64,000 bases of DNA. It comes from Paramarasmius palmivorus. Lineage: Eukaryota > Basidiomycota > Agaricomycetes > Agaricales > Marasmiaceae. Positions 13,401 through 22,883 of this stretch are shown in pieces. Each line of letters begins with the position of its first letter. Within the stretch, counting starts at the first letter, position 1. The notes beneath the pieces were generated by a model. That model saw only the letters and a list, made by a program, of their open reading frames with translations. It did no database searches and was not told where the DNA came from. A program made the position numbers and the translations under genes. The DNA lies in contig JAYKXP010000022.1 in assembly GCA_037176845.1 (NCBI GenBank), forward strand, positions 186,001 to 250,000, read 5' to 3'.

Positions 13401-14651
13401 TCACGCATAGACATCTACTGGACCCAACGATGGCTGCCGAGAAGCCTTGCGTGAGCCACGGAACAAAGTCGGTAGGGAAGGGGACCTCGAAAGTGATTTC
13501 GATGATTTCGAAGACTTCATCGAAGTCGCAGGCGAGAGGGGTGGAAAAATCGGTGAAAGAGGTGTAGGAGTCTGGAGGTAAGGGCATTCGGTAGTCCCAG
13601 TGTTCGATAAAAGTAGTGGAGAAGGTCGCGGTCGCGGTGAAGATGCACGAAGTACCGGCTTTGGTGCTGGATGCTGGGACAGTCCGAATAGAGGCGAAGG
13701 TGGGGGCGACGGGAGAGGCGTAGAATACATGGAAGGTATGGGTGATGGAAGAGGCGATGGCAACATTGGCATATTATCGAAATGATTGGTATGGGTTGTG
13801 GACGTGCTTTTGGCAGAGGAGGATCTGGCAACCGGCGGCCTAGAGACCTTGACCGCAGGTACAGATGCTGAACGATCTCTACTACCCTGATCATCGCCTT
13901 GTTCTAAAACCTGTGCCTTGCGATTTCCGGTCTGTTGCCTCTTCGAGCTCCATGTCTTAGAGGCATTGCTCTGTGCATGATGCCTATCCGATTTCATCTG
14001 TTCTCCAACTCGGAAGATCATCTTTGATGTCGTCCTTGGATACGTGCTCGGATCTGTGGCGGTACAGACCATGATGAAGGTCGATCCTGCGGCTTTCACT
14101 TGAGCTCCCTTCCCTTCCTGGATCGGGACTTCAGGCCTTCGTCCAAAACTAAAAGTACCACGAATCTTCCAAGCAGGAGAACCGTGGCTACCGTCTGAGG
14201 TGTTAGGCCGCTTTCCGACAGAACGCAATACGTCCTGCTCCTCGCCTGCACTGCTGCCTCTCCGATCTGACATGCTACAGCCTCCTGGCTTGCCCGACTT
14301 CCTGAAGCCCATCGAGGCCTTGCGTTTGAGGCCGAATTGAGTCTTGGAGGGTAATGGGGGTAGAGGTGGTAGTTTGGTGTTGAGTGGGATTTTAAAGGCT
14401 GGCTGGGATAATGATCGGGTATGCATGGGTCGGCGAGTAGAGGTGATAGGTGAGGTAGGTGGCGTAAGCTGAGTATTTACACCAGTGGAGTACCCGCGGA
14501 CACGAGTGTACGTTGAGCCAGCGGCTGAGTATTCCATGTCGGTAAGAGAGATCCTGCCGTTCCACTGCATTTCCTTCGCAACCATAACTGCCTTTGGAGT
14601 TGCTCGACGGAATAAGGATGTAAATGTCACAGGTTTTCGCCCTTCCGACAT
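13401..14651 (-). CDS. Ser/Pro-rich protein of unknown function
   Basis: A single uninterrupted frame of about 416 codons ends at 13401 (SLGPVDVYA). I chose the start at 14651 (MSEGRKPVTFTSLFRR); an in-frame ATG at 14666 is possible. The first 60 residues contain the only ordered-looking segment (KAVMVAKEMQWNGRISLTDM), and a short block near residues 200-225 (GSTFIMVCTATDP and FRVGEQMKS) may be folded. The rest is rich in Ser, Pro and Arg with many SPLPSP, PPPSP and SKSSKS runs, typical of a disordered cytoplasmic or nuclear adaptor with many phosphorylation sites. Codon use is like that of its neighbours and there are no introns. I do not recognise a family. Confidence 0.6.
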   Translation of the reverse strand: MSEGRKPVTFTSLFRRATPKAVMVAKEMQWNGRISLTDMEYSAAGSTYTRVRGYSTGVNTQLTPPTSPITSTRRPMHTRSLSQPAFKIPLNTKLPPLPPLPSKTQFGLKRKASMGFRKSGKPGGCSMSDRRGSSAGEEQDVLRSVGKRPNTSDGSHGSPAWKIRGTFSFGRRPEVPIQEGKGAQVKAAGSTFIMVCTATDPSTYPRTTSKMIFRVGEQMKSDRHHAQSNASKTWSSKRQQTGNRKAQVLEQGDDQGSRDRSASVPAVKVSRPPVARSSSAKSTSTTHTNHFDNMPMLPSPLPSPIPSMYSTPLPSPPPSPLFGLSQHPAPKPVLRASSPRPRPSPLLLSNTGTTECPYLQTPTPLSPIFPPLSPATSMKSSKSSKSLSRSPSLPTLFRGSRKASRQPSLGPVDVYA

Positions 14652-15010
14652 GATGGGTCGAGTCAAGAATCCACAAGCAGAGAAGGGTAATAAATAGTTG
14701 GAAAAAGGTGGGGCCAGAGAGTTTTGTGGATCGTGGAAACGTGGAAGCCAAACTTCCGTTGGGTATCTTTTGAGTGGCAGCTTGGAAACCCTTTTCCCGA
14801 CTCAACGAGACGTTTCATGGAGTTTTGACCCCTGTCTTCTTGACAAGAACCTCGGAACCAAGTGATCATCGTATCGTGGTCAAGGTACACATCGAAAAAG
14901 CAGTACCGAAGACATGCCGGGAAAGGGGTCGCTGGGCTCAACTGTAAAATTAGCTCATCTAAGCTGCTGCGCAGTGAAACTAGGATGCTCACCAGTCATG
15001 TATACATGTT

Positions 15011-15891
15011 TCAACTTTCGGCCGCTTCTGCTTGACCACCGTTGGGGCCATCACCACCATCGCCCACATCTCCTCCGTCGTCTGAATCAGGTCTCTTCCT
15101 CTTTTTAGCACTTCTCTGAGATTTCCTCCGGGGCTTCTCCTTGGCGGCCGCCCCATCGTCTTCGTCTTCACCGTTTGCGTCATCCGTCCCTTTTTTCCCC
15201 CTCCTTTTCCTCTCTTTTTTCTTAGGTTTCTCTGCGCCGTTGTCACGACCATCGTTTGCCTCTTCCTCTTTTTCTTTAGGTTTCGGCCCTCGGCGCCTAG
15301 TCTTCTTTTGCGGTGCTTCCTTTCCAGTTACGCAGTCTAATCCATGAGCGTATCCACTGGGCGGAACTTGCTCATCAGCGGGGCTCCCGCCATCCTTTTC
15401 TGTTTGTTCCTCACTTCCATCCAGTTTAGGCTTGAGCTGGACTTCTTTAAACCGAATGCGCTGGGAAGTTGAACCGACATAGGAAAGATGTCTTTTAGAA
15501 CGATCGTGTTCGTCTGAAGATAGTCAATGATGAGGTGATCCCGTAATAAGAGACAAAAAAAAGACCTTTCTTCTCTGTGAATAGCAGCTCGGACCCCAAA
15601 AGTAGATCGTGACTTCCTTTAAATATGGTTCCAGAAAGTTGAAGATATGGCGTAGGTGTATCCAGACCCTATAATGGTACTTGAATATGCAATCCAAACG
15701 AGAAAAATAGCATGACTTACGATGAGCCGGATATACTCAGTGCTCGAGAGCAGAGTCGGTTCTATATTTCCCAGATCCAACGTAACAAATTCAACTTCCT
15801 CTTCATCCTCGTACTCTTCGTCAGCTGCAAATTCGTCGACCCTTGTATATCCAGGACACAGCGAATCTGAAGGTAATGCGATGCCAGACAT
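15011..15891 (-). CDS. RNA polymerase III initiation factor TFIIIC, sub6 (tau55/GTF3C6-type) subunit
   Basis: TFIIIC binds the A and B boxes of tRNA genes and recruits TFIIIB. The protein starts at 15891 (MSGIALPSD). After an acidic stretch comes the TFIIIC_sub6 core: FVTLDLGNIEPTLL, then EYIRLI joined by splicing to GLDTPTPYLQLSGTIFKG, then LLLGSELLFTEK. Three exons keep frame: about 15891-15721, 15670-15562 and 15511-15011. The C-terminal half is a highly charged Lys/Glu/Asp tail (KKKERKRRGKKG and similar) ending at a TGA at 15011-15013 in the acidic frame. Another open frame ending at 14989 overlaps this exon but breaks the charge pattern, so I rejected it. The family call rests on the core motif. 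It is the smallest TFIIIC subunit in most fungi. Confidence 0.78.
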
Positions 15892-16001
15892 GGTGGACGA
15901 CAGCGGTGAGACACAAAGTCGCGCGTTGTCACATACGCGTCACACGGAAAACGAATTTGCATAGTACGAACTAGTACGAACTACTTGACACGACCTGGTC
16001 G

Positions 16002-17853
16002 TCATACCATGCTATCTGACAGAGCAGCACTGTGCTGTAAGATACCATTCAGCTCGTCTCTCTTCACACAGCTTTCGAAGTGGAAGCTCCTCGCCAAGGC
16101 ATCCAGCTGTCCCGCCCAATCATCTCTATCCGCAAACTCACAAAACATTTCGGCCCACTGCTGCACCAAATATTCCGCTACCAAGATTGTCCTCGAAATA
16201 CGTGTTACTCGTTCCTCAGTACTCCACAAAGGAGGATAGAGTCGCCTCGAAGGATCATCCGAATTAGGCACTGCTTCCTTTATGAGCTGAACGATGGGAT
16301 CGTAAATCGACTTGACGAGCTTGTCGTCTGCGCCCCACGCATCTGCGGCCATGCGGTATTTTTTGAGTAAAAATTCCCGAAAGTGCTTCATATACGGTGT
16401 ATCCGGTGAGACATACACCATTCCCTGGAAGCCTATGTCTTTGTAAAGCCATATCGACCAGCTGAGTCGGTCCTGTACAAGGAGATGAGTTGCGCGTCCA
16501 ACGACAAAGCGTTCCATGTACCTGACGATATATCTCCAGCTGGTCTTTCAACACCATATACCTTCTCTTGTTGATTTCGTCCATCTTCTCTTTTCCCCCA
16601 TCGTATTCTTCTCTGGCATACACAGGCCCCCATTCACCATTCCATACGCACAATCCCCTTTCATCCATCCATTGCCTCTTTCCTTTGTATGTCTTCTTCA
16701 TCTTCTCTTTCTGCTCGTCACTCCCCGTGTAGACGCCGTGACTAGAGCGGTTCTCAAATTTTGGAAATCCATAAGTTGCATAGTCGTGGATAGCAAAAGC
16801 AACGTTAGAGCCCCAGCGAGTACCGGCATCGTCAGGAAACTGACTGAAGTCAGTGCTAAAGGTGTTGCCATCTAGGAATATGATATGATTCGTATCGATG
16901 GCATGGATGGCTGCGATCGTTTGGTCATACAAGTTCATCAGCCGGGTTTGTTTTGGGTGTGGATCTGCGGGTTCGTTGAGAAGCTGCTCATGTGTGGTCA
17001 GCTCAGCAACTATTTTATAACGAATTGTCGCTTACATTATAACCAGCAACCCAAATGTTGTCTTTGTACCGCTGAGCGATCTCTGTCCAAAGCCAGACGA
17101 AACGATCCTGAAAGTCTTTATGTACCCAGAACTTCCCGAGATGTGTCCCTGCATCAGCGTGCCAACCTCCGCTTTGACTGAAATGGTGTTAGTGGTCGCA
17201 TTTGAAAGATGATCAGGTCTACCTACCCACCTGGAGCCGCATGCAAATCGATGACTGTGTAGATCCCATGTTTAGCACAAGCTTGAACGGCTCTATCGAG
17301 GTGTTTGAATGCGTTTGGTTTGAGAACACGGGGGTTCATGTCATCTGGTGAAATTTTAATGACCATTATGCCAACGATGAAATCAACCTGCTTACCTTCA
17401 AAATGCTTGTAATTGATAGCAATTCGGATACAGTTCATCCCGAGAGACTTGTAAAATACTGCATCGGATTCCGTGAAGAAATGCTCGAGAAACTGCGAAT
17501 ATCCTTCAGATTGCCAACGTTATCAAGATCCAATTGCACCACGAACCTTCTCAAAGAAATATTCAGCCTTTTCCTTTCCAATTGCCTCTGCCAAAGCTTC
17601 TCGAATCTGAAACTCGCATGCAGGAAATCCTAGATATTTGTCGGTGAAAAATTTCACAGGTAGGACTAATTGCATCCGCACCTGAGATGAAGTTCTCCAT
17701 CCTGCATAGAAGGTTAGAATCGATCTAGAGCGTAATGTCTGCTACTCACATCATCCATCCTCCTAGCCCCGCCCCTCGTAGAATGACCTCCTTCTCGTTC
17801 CCATCGCCGTCGGGTACTACAAACTTGGTTCCGCGAACTCGTACGAAAGACAT
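16002..17853 (-). CDS. Glycoside hydrolase family 5 enzyme, probably intracellular
   Basis: A retaining beta-glycosidase with a TIM-barrel fold. The start at 17853 gives MSFVRVRGTKFVVPDG with no signal peptide. Order of blocks: GAGLGGWMM, REALAEAIGKEKAEYFFEKF, GMNCIRIAINYKHFE joined to DDMNPRVLKP, GIYTVIDLHAAPGG, GGWHADAGTHLGKFW, then LLNEPAD at about 16975-16955 with the acid/base Glu, HDYATYGFPKF, and WNGEWGPVYAREE with the likely nucleophile Glu. A C-terminal extension of about 170 residues follows the barrel (WSIWLYKDIGFQGMVYV to SDSMV at 16002). About seven exons were read and all key residues are present. The subfamily and substrate (beta-1,3-glucan, steryl glucoside or other) are not decidable by eye. 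Confidence 0.82.
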
Positions 17854-18600
17854 GGGTGTTCTCTTGTCGGGTATTCGTCGGTGACTCGGTCAGTTTTTAA
17901 GAAAAGTCATCGCAGAATGCCGTCGTCTTCCGCGGGAGTCTATGTCGGTCCGGACTGGTCATCTGGTTGTTGACGAATGGAGAGAGGATAAGAGGGCATG
18001 TACTTATAGTATGCCGACTAAGTATGGGGAAGTTGCATCTAAGATAGGGAGCTTGCGCAAGTGAGGTCATCACATGACCCAAGCGTGACAAAACGGCAAG
18101 AATTTGAAGAAAATTTAATAACAATTCGTACTGTGCATAAGAAACAAATTGGGCTCCGATGAGACCTTCAGAAGGTAAGAACAAAGGCCTCATCGGAGCC
18201 CGATTCTCGATTTTTTGAGGCTAGAATTAATTATTAAATTTTTTGTGATTTTCAATGATAGATACAGCTGATGGCGGATCCCAGGCGGCGGGCGCTCAAC
18301 TCTTCCATACACCACCACCATCACAATGGCAGCAATTGTTCACGACTTCTCGCAATTGTGCAGGGCATCAAGATCTTCGGGCGGCAGGGAGATGGCAGCA
18401 TTTGTGGTGAAAAGTGCAGTAGTGAAGATTGGTGGACACTACCGCGCACGCTCAAATTTGCAGAAAACCCAAAGAAAACCTCGACCATCGCAATTCCGGA
18501 ACATACCTAGGAGAACATTACGACGTTCGCCGCCGCGGCTCCCGCCCATTTCCCGTTTAGTCGCTTGACGTCAGCGTCAAACCGTGATATCTTTGACAGC
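17854..18600. other. Intergenic island with a strong hairpin
   Basis: No gene is supported. It contains a 13-bp perfect inverted repeat (18151-18163 against 18189-18201) followed by an AT-rich stretch, and a palindromic TGACGTCA element (18566-18573). The short open frames at 18271-18568 are arginine- and proline-rich noise without splice support. Confidence 0.5.
18151..18201. repeat. 13-bp perfect inverted repeat (hairpin, 25-nt loop)
   Basis: The arm GGGCTCCGATGAG at 18151-18163 pairs without mismatch with CTCATCGGAGCCC at 18189-18201. It is flanked by AT-rich DNA (ttaataacaa on the left, attaattattaaatttttt on the right). This could be an end or core of a short non-autonomous element, or a structured RNA. 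I see no clear target-site duplication. Confidence 0.7.
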
Positions 18601-18614
18601 TTCCGTTGATTCCA

Positions 18615-18708
18615 AGGTGTCATAGTATAGTGGTATTGACTACCACGTAGGGTGTTTTTAGTTTTAGAACCCGCAGGGTTCGATCCTCCCTGTAGGTATT
18701 CTTTTTTT
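18615..18708 (+). ncRNA. tRNA-like Pol III unit (degenerate tRNA or SINE head)
   Basis: A box-like TAGTATAGTGG lies at 18623-18633, B box-like GGGTTCGATCC at 18676-18686, and a T-run terminator (ctttttttct) lies at about 18701-18710. Spacing and order fit an internal Pol III promoter. The T arm can pair CAGGG with CCCTG only with a 9-nt loop, and the acceptor ends (GGTGTCA and the 3' end) do not pair, so it is not a canonical tRNA. A decayed tRNA gene or tRNA-derived SINE are the likeliest readings. Confidence 0.45.
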
Positions 18709-18711
18709 CTG

Positions 18712-18890
18712 CAGAGACCGCGCAGCGGTCTCTGGCGCGAAGCGCCTCGAGTTGGAGGCAGGACGGTTAGGGGTTGGGGTTAGGAATCTTGCACCACCAG
18801 GGGTGGGTTCGGGGCTTGGATCTGGAGGCAAGTCGGTTAGGTTAGGTTAGGTTAGGTTAGGGGTCAGGCGTTAGGGGTTAGGCAATAAGG
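18712..18890. repeat. Short hairpins and (GGTTA)n telomere-like repeat
   Basis: Directly after the Pol III T-run come two tight palindromes: AGAGACCGC-gca-GCGGTCTCT at about 18713-18733 and GGCGC-gaa-GCGCC at about 18735-18747. Then come G-rich direct repeats: tggaggca twice, and ggttaggggttggggttagg. An uninterrupted pentamer run of GGTTA covers about 18835-18861, followed by ggggtcaggcgttaggggttaggc. It resembles interstitial telomere-type DNA, but the unit is 5 nt, not TTAGGG. Confidence 0.65.
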
Positions 18891-19061
18891 TCAGGGCCTA
18901 GAATATATGTATAAAAAAGCGGGAGAAAGTGAGCGGCGGGAGGTGTTACCTTTTTTGGTTTGACAGGGCGCGGGAACTGCTGACCAAGAAGTGGCCACAT
19001 TCAGCACTCCCTTCGAACGGGAATTGCTTGATAATCACCTTTTCCTCCAACTCCCAATGCC

Positions 19062-20071
19062 ATGCCACCCCTGACACTGTTCACTCTGCCTCTACCGTCG
19101 GAGGGCCCACCCCAAGGATACGGTTGGGAAAATCAGTCTGCATCGGAATCATCGTCCACTACAGCCTTCTTTACCGGCTTAGACGATCGAGATCAATTCC
19201 TTGGACAACCTCGATGTGTCGTCTGCGGGGAGGACGAGGTCGCTGCGCTTGAACATTGCCACATTATCCACCAGTCAGAACAACATATTGTAAGTCGAAA
19301 ACGACTTTTATATTTCATCTCACTAACCTGTGGCACTCACAGTGGGATGACCTTAAGAAGCGCAAATGGCTACCGTCGGAAACCAAAGATCACCCCACTC
19401 ACGAATCGCGCAACGGCATGATAATGTGTAGTAATCACCACTACGCGTTCGACGCGTATTTATTCTTCATACGTTACAACCCAAATGTGAGTCAGAGTCA
19501 CCTCCTTCGAGCCCACCACTCAAATTATTGCCAACAGACTCAGAAATTTATATTTATCAATTATTCCGGAAAACAATCACAAGCACGGTACCACGGAAAA
19601 GCCATTGCTTTGGACATAACCCACCGCAAAGCGCCCTTCCCATCGCTCTTCATAGTCCATGAGATGCGTGTTCCTGGTTTTCATCCTTTCCGATCTACAC
19701 CAGACATGCCCAGTTCTGTCCAGTGGCAAGACTGGATAACGTCTTGGGGGATGTTAAACAGCTCCAACTCCACAACCCTTTTTCGTCGGGATATGCCAGA
19801 CTCGGGTGACGACAACGGCAACTACAATACTCCACCGCAATTTCAGCAACAGCAACAGCCTCAGTCGCAGTCTCAAACTACTCTACCTGGACATGCCCCG
19901 CTAGCTAGTCTCAACGATTCTATTGCCGGCATTCTCGCTGCTACGCGTTCCATGCCATCCTGGAAAGCGTGTCAAATGGAAAACACCAGCTGGGCAGGCA
20001 CAGCGGACGAGAACATTCAAAAGTACATCACTTCAATTGGTGTGGAATCGAATGTGGAATCGGTTGGATGA
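19062..20071 (+). CDS. HNH-nuclease domain protein (fungal HNH_2 type)
   Basis: Three exons with checked joints: 19062-19289, 19343-19486 and 19538-20071, giving about 301 aa, all phase 0. The HNH core spans the first two introns: CVVCGEDEVAALEHCHIIHQS with the zinc-ligand CxxC-like pair and the His-rich motif, then WDDLKKRKWLP, then HESRNGMIMCSNHHYAFDAYLF, which supplies the Asn/His pair. Basidiomycetes carry many such proteins of unknown role. The C-terminal part has a Gln-rich tract (QFQQQQQPQSQSQ) and looks disordered. The exact start is uncertain because the frame is also open in another register upstream. It lies just downstream of the repeat island, a typical setting for expanded, lineage-specific families. 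Confidence 0.75.
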
Positions 20072-21765
20072 CTGTACGTAGCGCCACACTCGCATATGGT
20101 ATGTAATCATGCTGTGAGTCAGTGACCACTTGTGTTGTACTTTACGCAGCGCTGGTATCGTGATGTTGTAGTTCATCCTCTCATGAATGAGAACCAAACG
20201 TTTGGTGTTGCAATGACTGTCTGGATGCGTCAAACTACAAAACTTAGGACTATCTTCTGAAGTACGACATATACCAAAAACCTACATTCTCTGATGTGGT
20301 AACTCGTGAGTTGACGCTGAAGGATAAGGACATCGGGACCAAGATGGAATTACAGATACCTACAAAGGTTTTGTGCGTGTCATATCCCTCTCTTGACTTC
20401 TATTTCTTACTGAATCATTAGTTGCTCCCTTGAACTATCCGACTCCGACCTTCGTGCATCACGCCAACTTTGCCTTCACCTTTGGACTTCATCTCACACT
20501 CTACTTGGATCCCATCAAGAGCAGAACAGCCTCGTTTGAAGACCTACCCGTTAGTCAGTCTGCACTTTCGTCTTAGCTCCGGTATAGATTTCCTCTGAAC
20601 ACATTCAACCCGCCTAGTAGGAAACTTCAAGATCGTGTAGTCGAATCCTCTGCCTTGATTTTCACACTCCTGAGTCTCCAAGTCTTTGCTAGCACATGCG
20701 ATGACGCGAATGACAACTTATCAGACGATATCTTTGGCGTGAACGGACCACTCACGCGCAGAGCTAATGAGTGAGTACCTGAGTCGTCGTGTTCGTATTC
20801 AAATCCCTTGAATTTTCATCGATCATTTCTCTTGGATGGATTGCTCTGCCATAGGTTCGATCTGGAAGAACATTCCAGAAGATGACTGGCTCTCACATTT
20901 ACAGTTCCGCTTGGCATTGAATCTTTCTGAAAAAGTCCTGCCTATCTGTACTCGCCACAATTCTAGATCTAAGCTACTGGATAACTCGCACGTCAACCGT
21001 CTATATTAGTGTCAAAGGGACTCTACTATTAGCGTCGTCATATCTGCTGGACTCTGTGGTCGATGTCGGGGTCAAGATTAGGCAGGACAACATTCAGCTC
21101 ACTAGTCGCACTATTGATCAAGACTCATATTCGAGTGGATATTGCCCTTGTTGATGATCAGGACGGCGGGACGGCTCATCTTCCTCAATACAGATGGTTT
21201 ATCGTCATGGATCCCAGGCGCGTGAAAGCGAATCACCAAGAAAGGGCAAGTGCAAGGGCGGACGTGAAAACAGATATGCGTCTGGAAGTTATCGGGGTAA
21301 GTGCTATGCATTGTTTAATAGCAGGTCTGGTGTACTGATTCGCCTTCATCCAAAATAGCCCCTTGTTGGCCTGGTATTGATTTGCCTCCTCTTCGACCCA
21401 TACAACATCTTCTTGATTTCACCCTTACAATCATCACCAACTTACGAGGATCTTCCCGAGCCAATTATCCGTATCTTGGTCTCGCCATTGGCATGGACCG
21501 GAAAACTGTGTCAAATGGCCCTGAACGAAAGTTCCAGAGTCTTCGCTGGAAGCTATCAACTCACGGTGTTGGTTCAATTACTGTAATAGAAAAAGTGCTC
21601 CAACTCGCTCTGTTGTCCGAGCATGTGATTGGACGGTACAGTCTGCGTTTGGGCCTCTGTGTCCAGGATGCCATTGACATGGTGATACTTGCAGGGTTAG
21701 GTTGGCAGGCTGTCCGATTGTCGCGCCATACTACGGGAAACGGTGGGGAAGAGGATAGTCTTTGA
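20072..21765 (+). pseudogene. Multi-exon membrane-protein-like gene, probably frameshifted
   Basis: Coherent exon-like segments line up on the plus strand: VVTRELTLKDKDIGTKMEL (near 20300), PLNYPTPTFVHHANFAFTFG (near 20430), RKLQDRVVESSALIFTLL through DIFGVNGPLTRRANE (20590-20770), NIPEDDWLSHLQFRLALNLS (20860-20950), VKGTLLLASSYLLDSVVDVG (21013-21080), ALVDDQDGGTAHLPQYRWF (from about 21147) and PLVGLVLICLLFDPYNIFL (from 21359). They do not join in one frame: a register change is needed near 21140 and another near 20855, where the straightforward joint stops at 20885. This suggests a decayed gene for an uncharacterised protein with a few hydrophobic segments. Sequencing error or unusual splicing are alternatives. 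Confidence 0.4.
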
Positions 21766-22883
21766 TGGTATGAGCAATGTGATTCTGGGGTTACGATAGT
21801 GCCCGCCGACCGGTTTTTTTGGAGTGCGTACCATGGGGAGGTGGCCTTCTGACTTCTTTATTTAGACATGTACAAATTATGAGAATCCACGCGGCGACTG
21901 CCTCCCTTCCCCCAGGGTCGTGTCTGGTAGGGTCCTCAAGGGTCCTCAGCAGGAATATTGTTGAAGATTCTTATGTACAAGATTGCCGCGGCAAGATTGA
22001 CGCTCTGCATTTGCTTTGTTCCGGCTAATTTTACTGTGATGATGGATGTCCGCCTGTGTCCGCCCTTAAGTACTTGCCGCGACGGACTGGCGGCAAAGTA
22101 AAGCCGTAAATCTTTCAGGTTTCCAAGGTGACATTCTTGAATTTGAGGGATCATGAGGGCTACTCGAAACAGTTCACTCTACTTAGGACGATAAAATGGT
22201 TTATCCAGAAAAGGCACCAAATCACTCACCTTGGTTCGCTTCGGCCTCTATATAGGCCTCAGGTCTTAGGCTTTTGAGTTCTCGGCGGGTCAAAATATCA
22301 GAAATGATCCTCAGAACCCGTTTATTAAAGAAGTAACAACCGCTCATTTTATCGCACGAGAGATTTCGCACATGCTTTAGCGAGTGCGAAAACCATGTTT
22401 TCACACTCGATATGTACAATGAGAACCCAGCTGAAGATCTACGGGCCTCGACGAGAGGCATGTTCAAAAGGAACTGAGACGCGGCTCTATTCCTTTACGG
22501 AGTAAAAGGAAACAAATGGAGCGTACGAACTTCCGCACATCTCCAAGTTGCCGTCGCTCTGGAATAATCATACTTTTATTTCTCACCAAGTCCAGTATTC
22601 GAGTACATAGAAAGTAGAGAGCCAAGCGATAGCATTGCAATGATAGTTCGACTGGTTCGGACTCGCGCACGATATGCACATCGGAGTGATTATGGGTGTG
22701 AGTGGGCAAGTCCCAAGCCCAGGGGTATGTATCGTAGTTTTGTATACAAGTGTATCTTGCCAAAAGGCATCCACACACGAAACTCCAAGGTCTATACGCC
22801 ACTAGACCTTAGATTGGGCTACGTAGAAACAATCAGCGTTTAGTAATAGGTATGTTAGAGCATGCGGCCTTCGACGTCACCGT
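21766..22883. other. Intergenic region without a supported gene
   Basis: Several short open frames occur on both strands (for example 22222-22802 minus), but none has family features or a coherent exon chain. I see no strong repeat. Confidence 0.4.

Noticed and set aside
14989..15252. Alternative frame giving a different C-terminus to the TFIIIC subunit
   Set aside because: The acidic and lysine-rich frame ending at 15011 continues the exon's charge pattern; the other frame is a shifted shadow.
18615..18708. A genuine tRNA gene
   Set aside because: Box A and B are present, but the acceptor arms do not pair and the T loop is 9 nt, so I call it tRNA-like only.
18835..18861. A chromosome end (telomere)
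   Set aside because: The unit is GGTTA, it is short, and genes continue on both sides, so it is at most interstitial.
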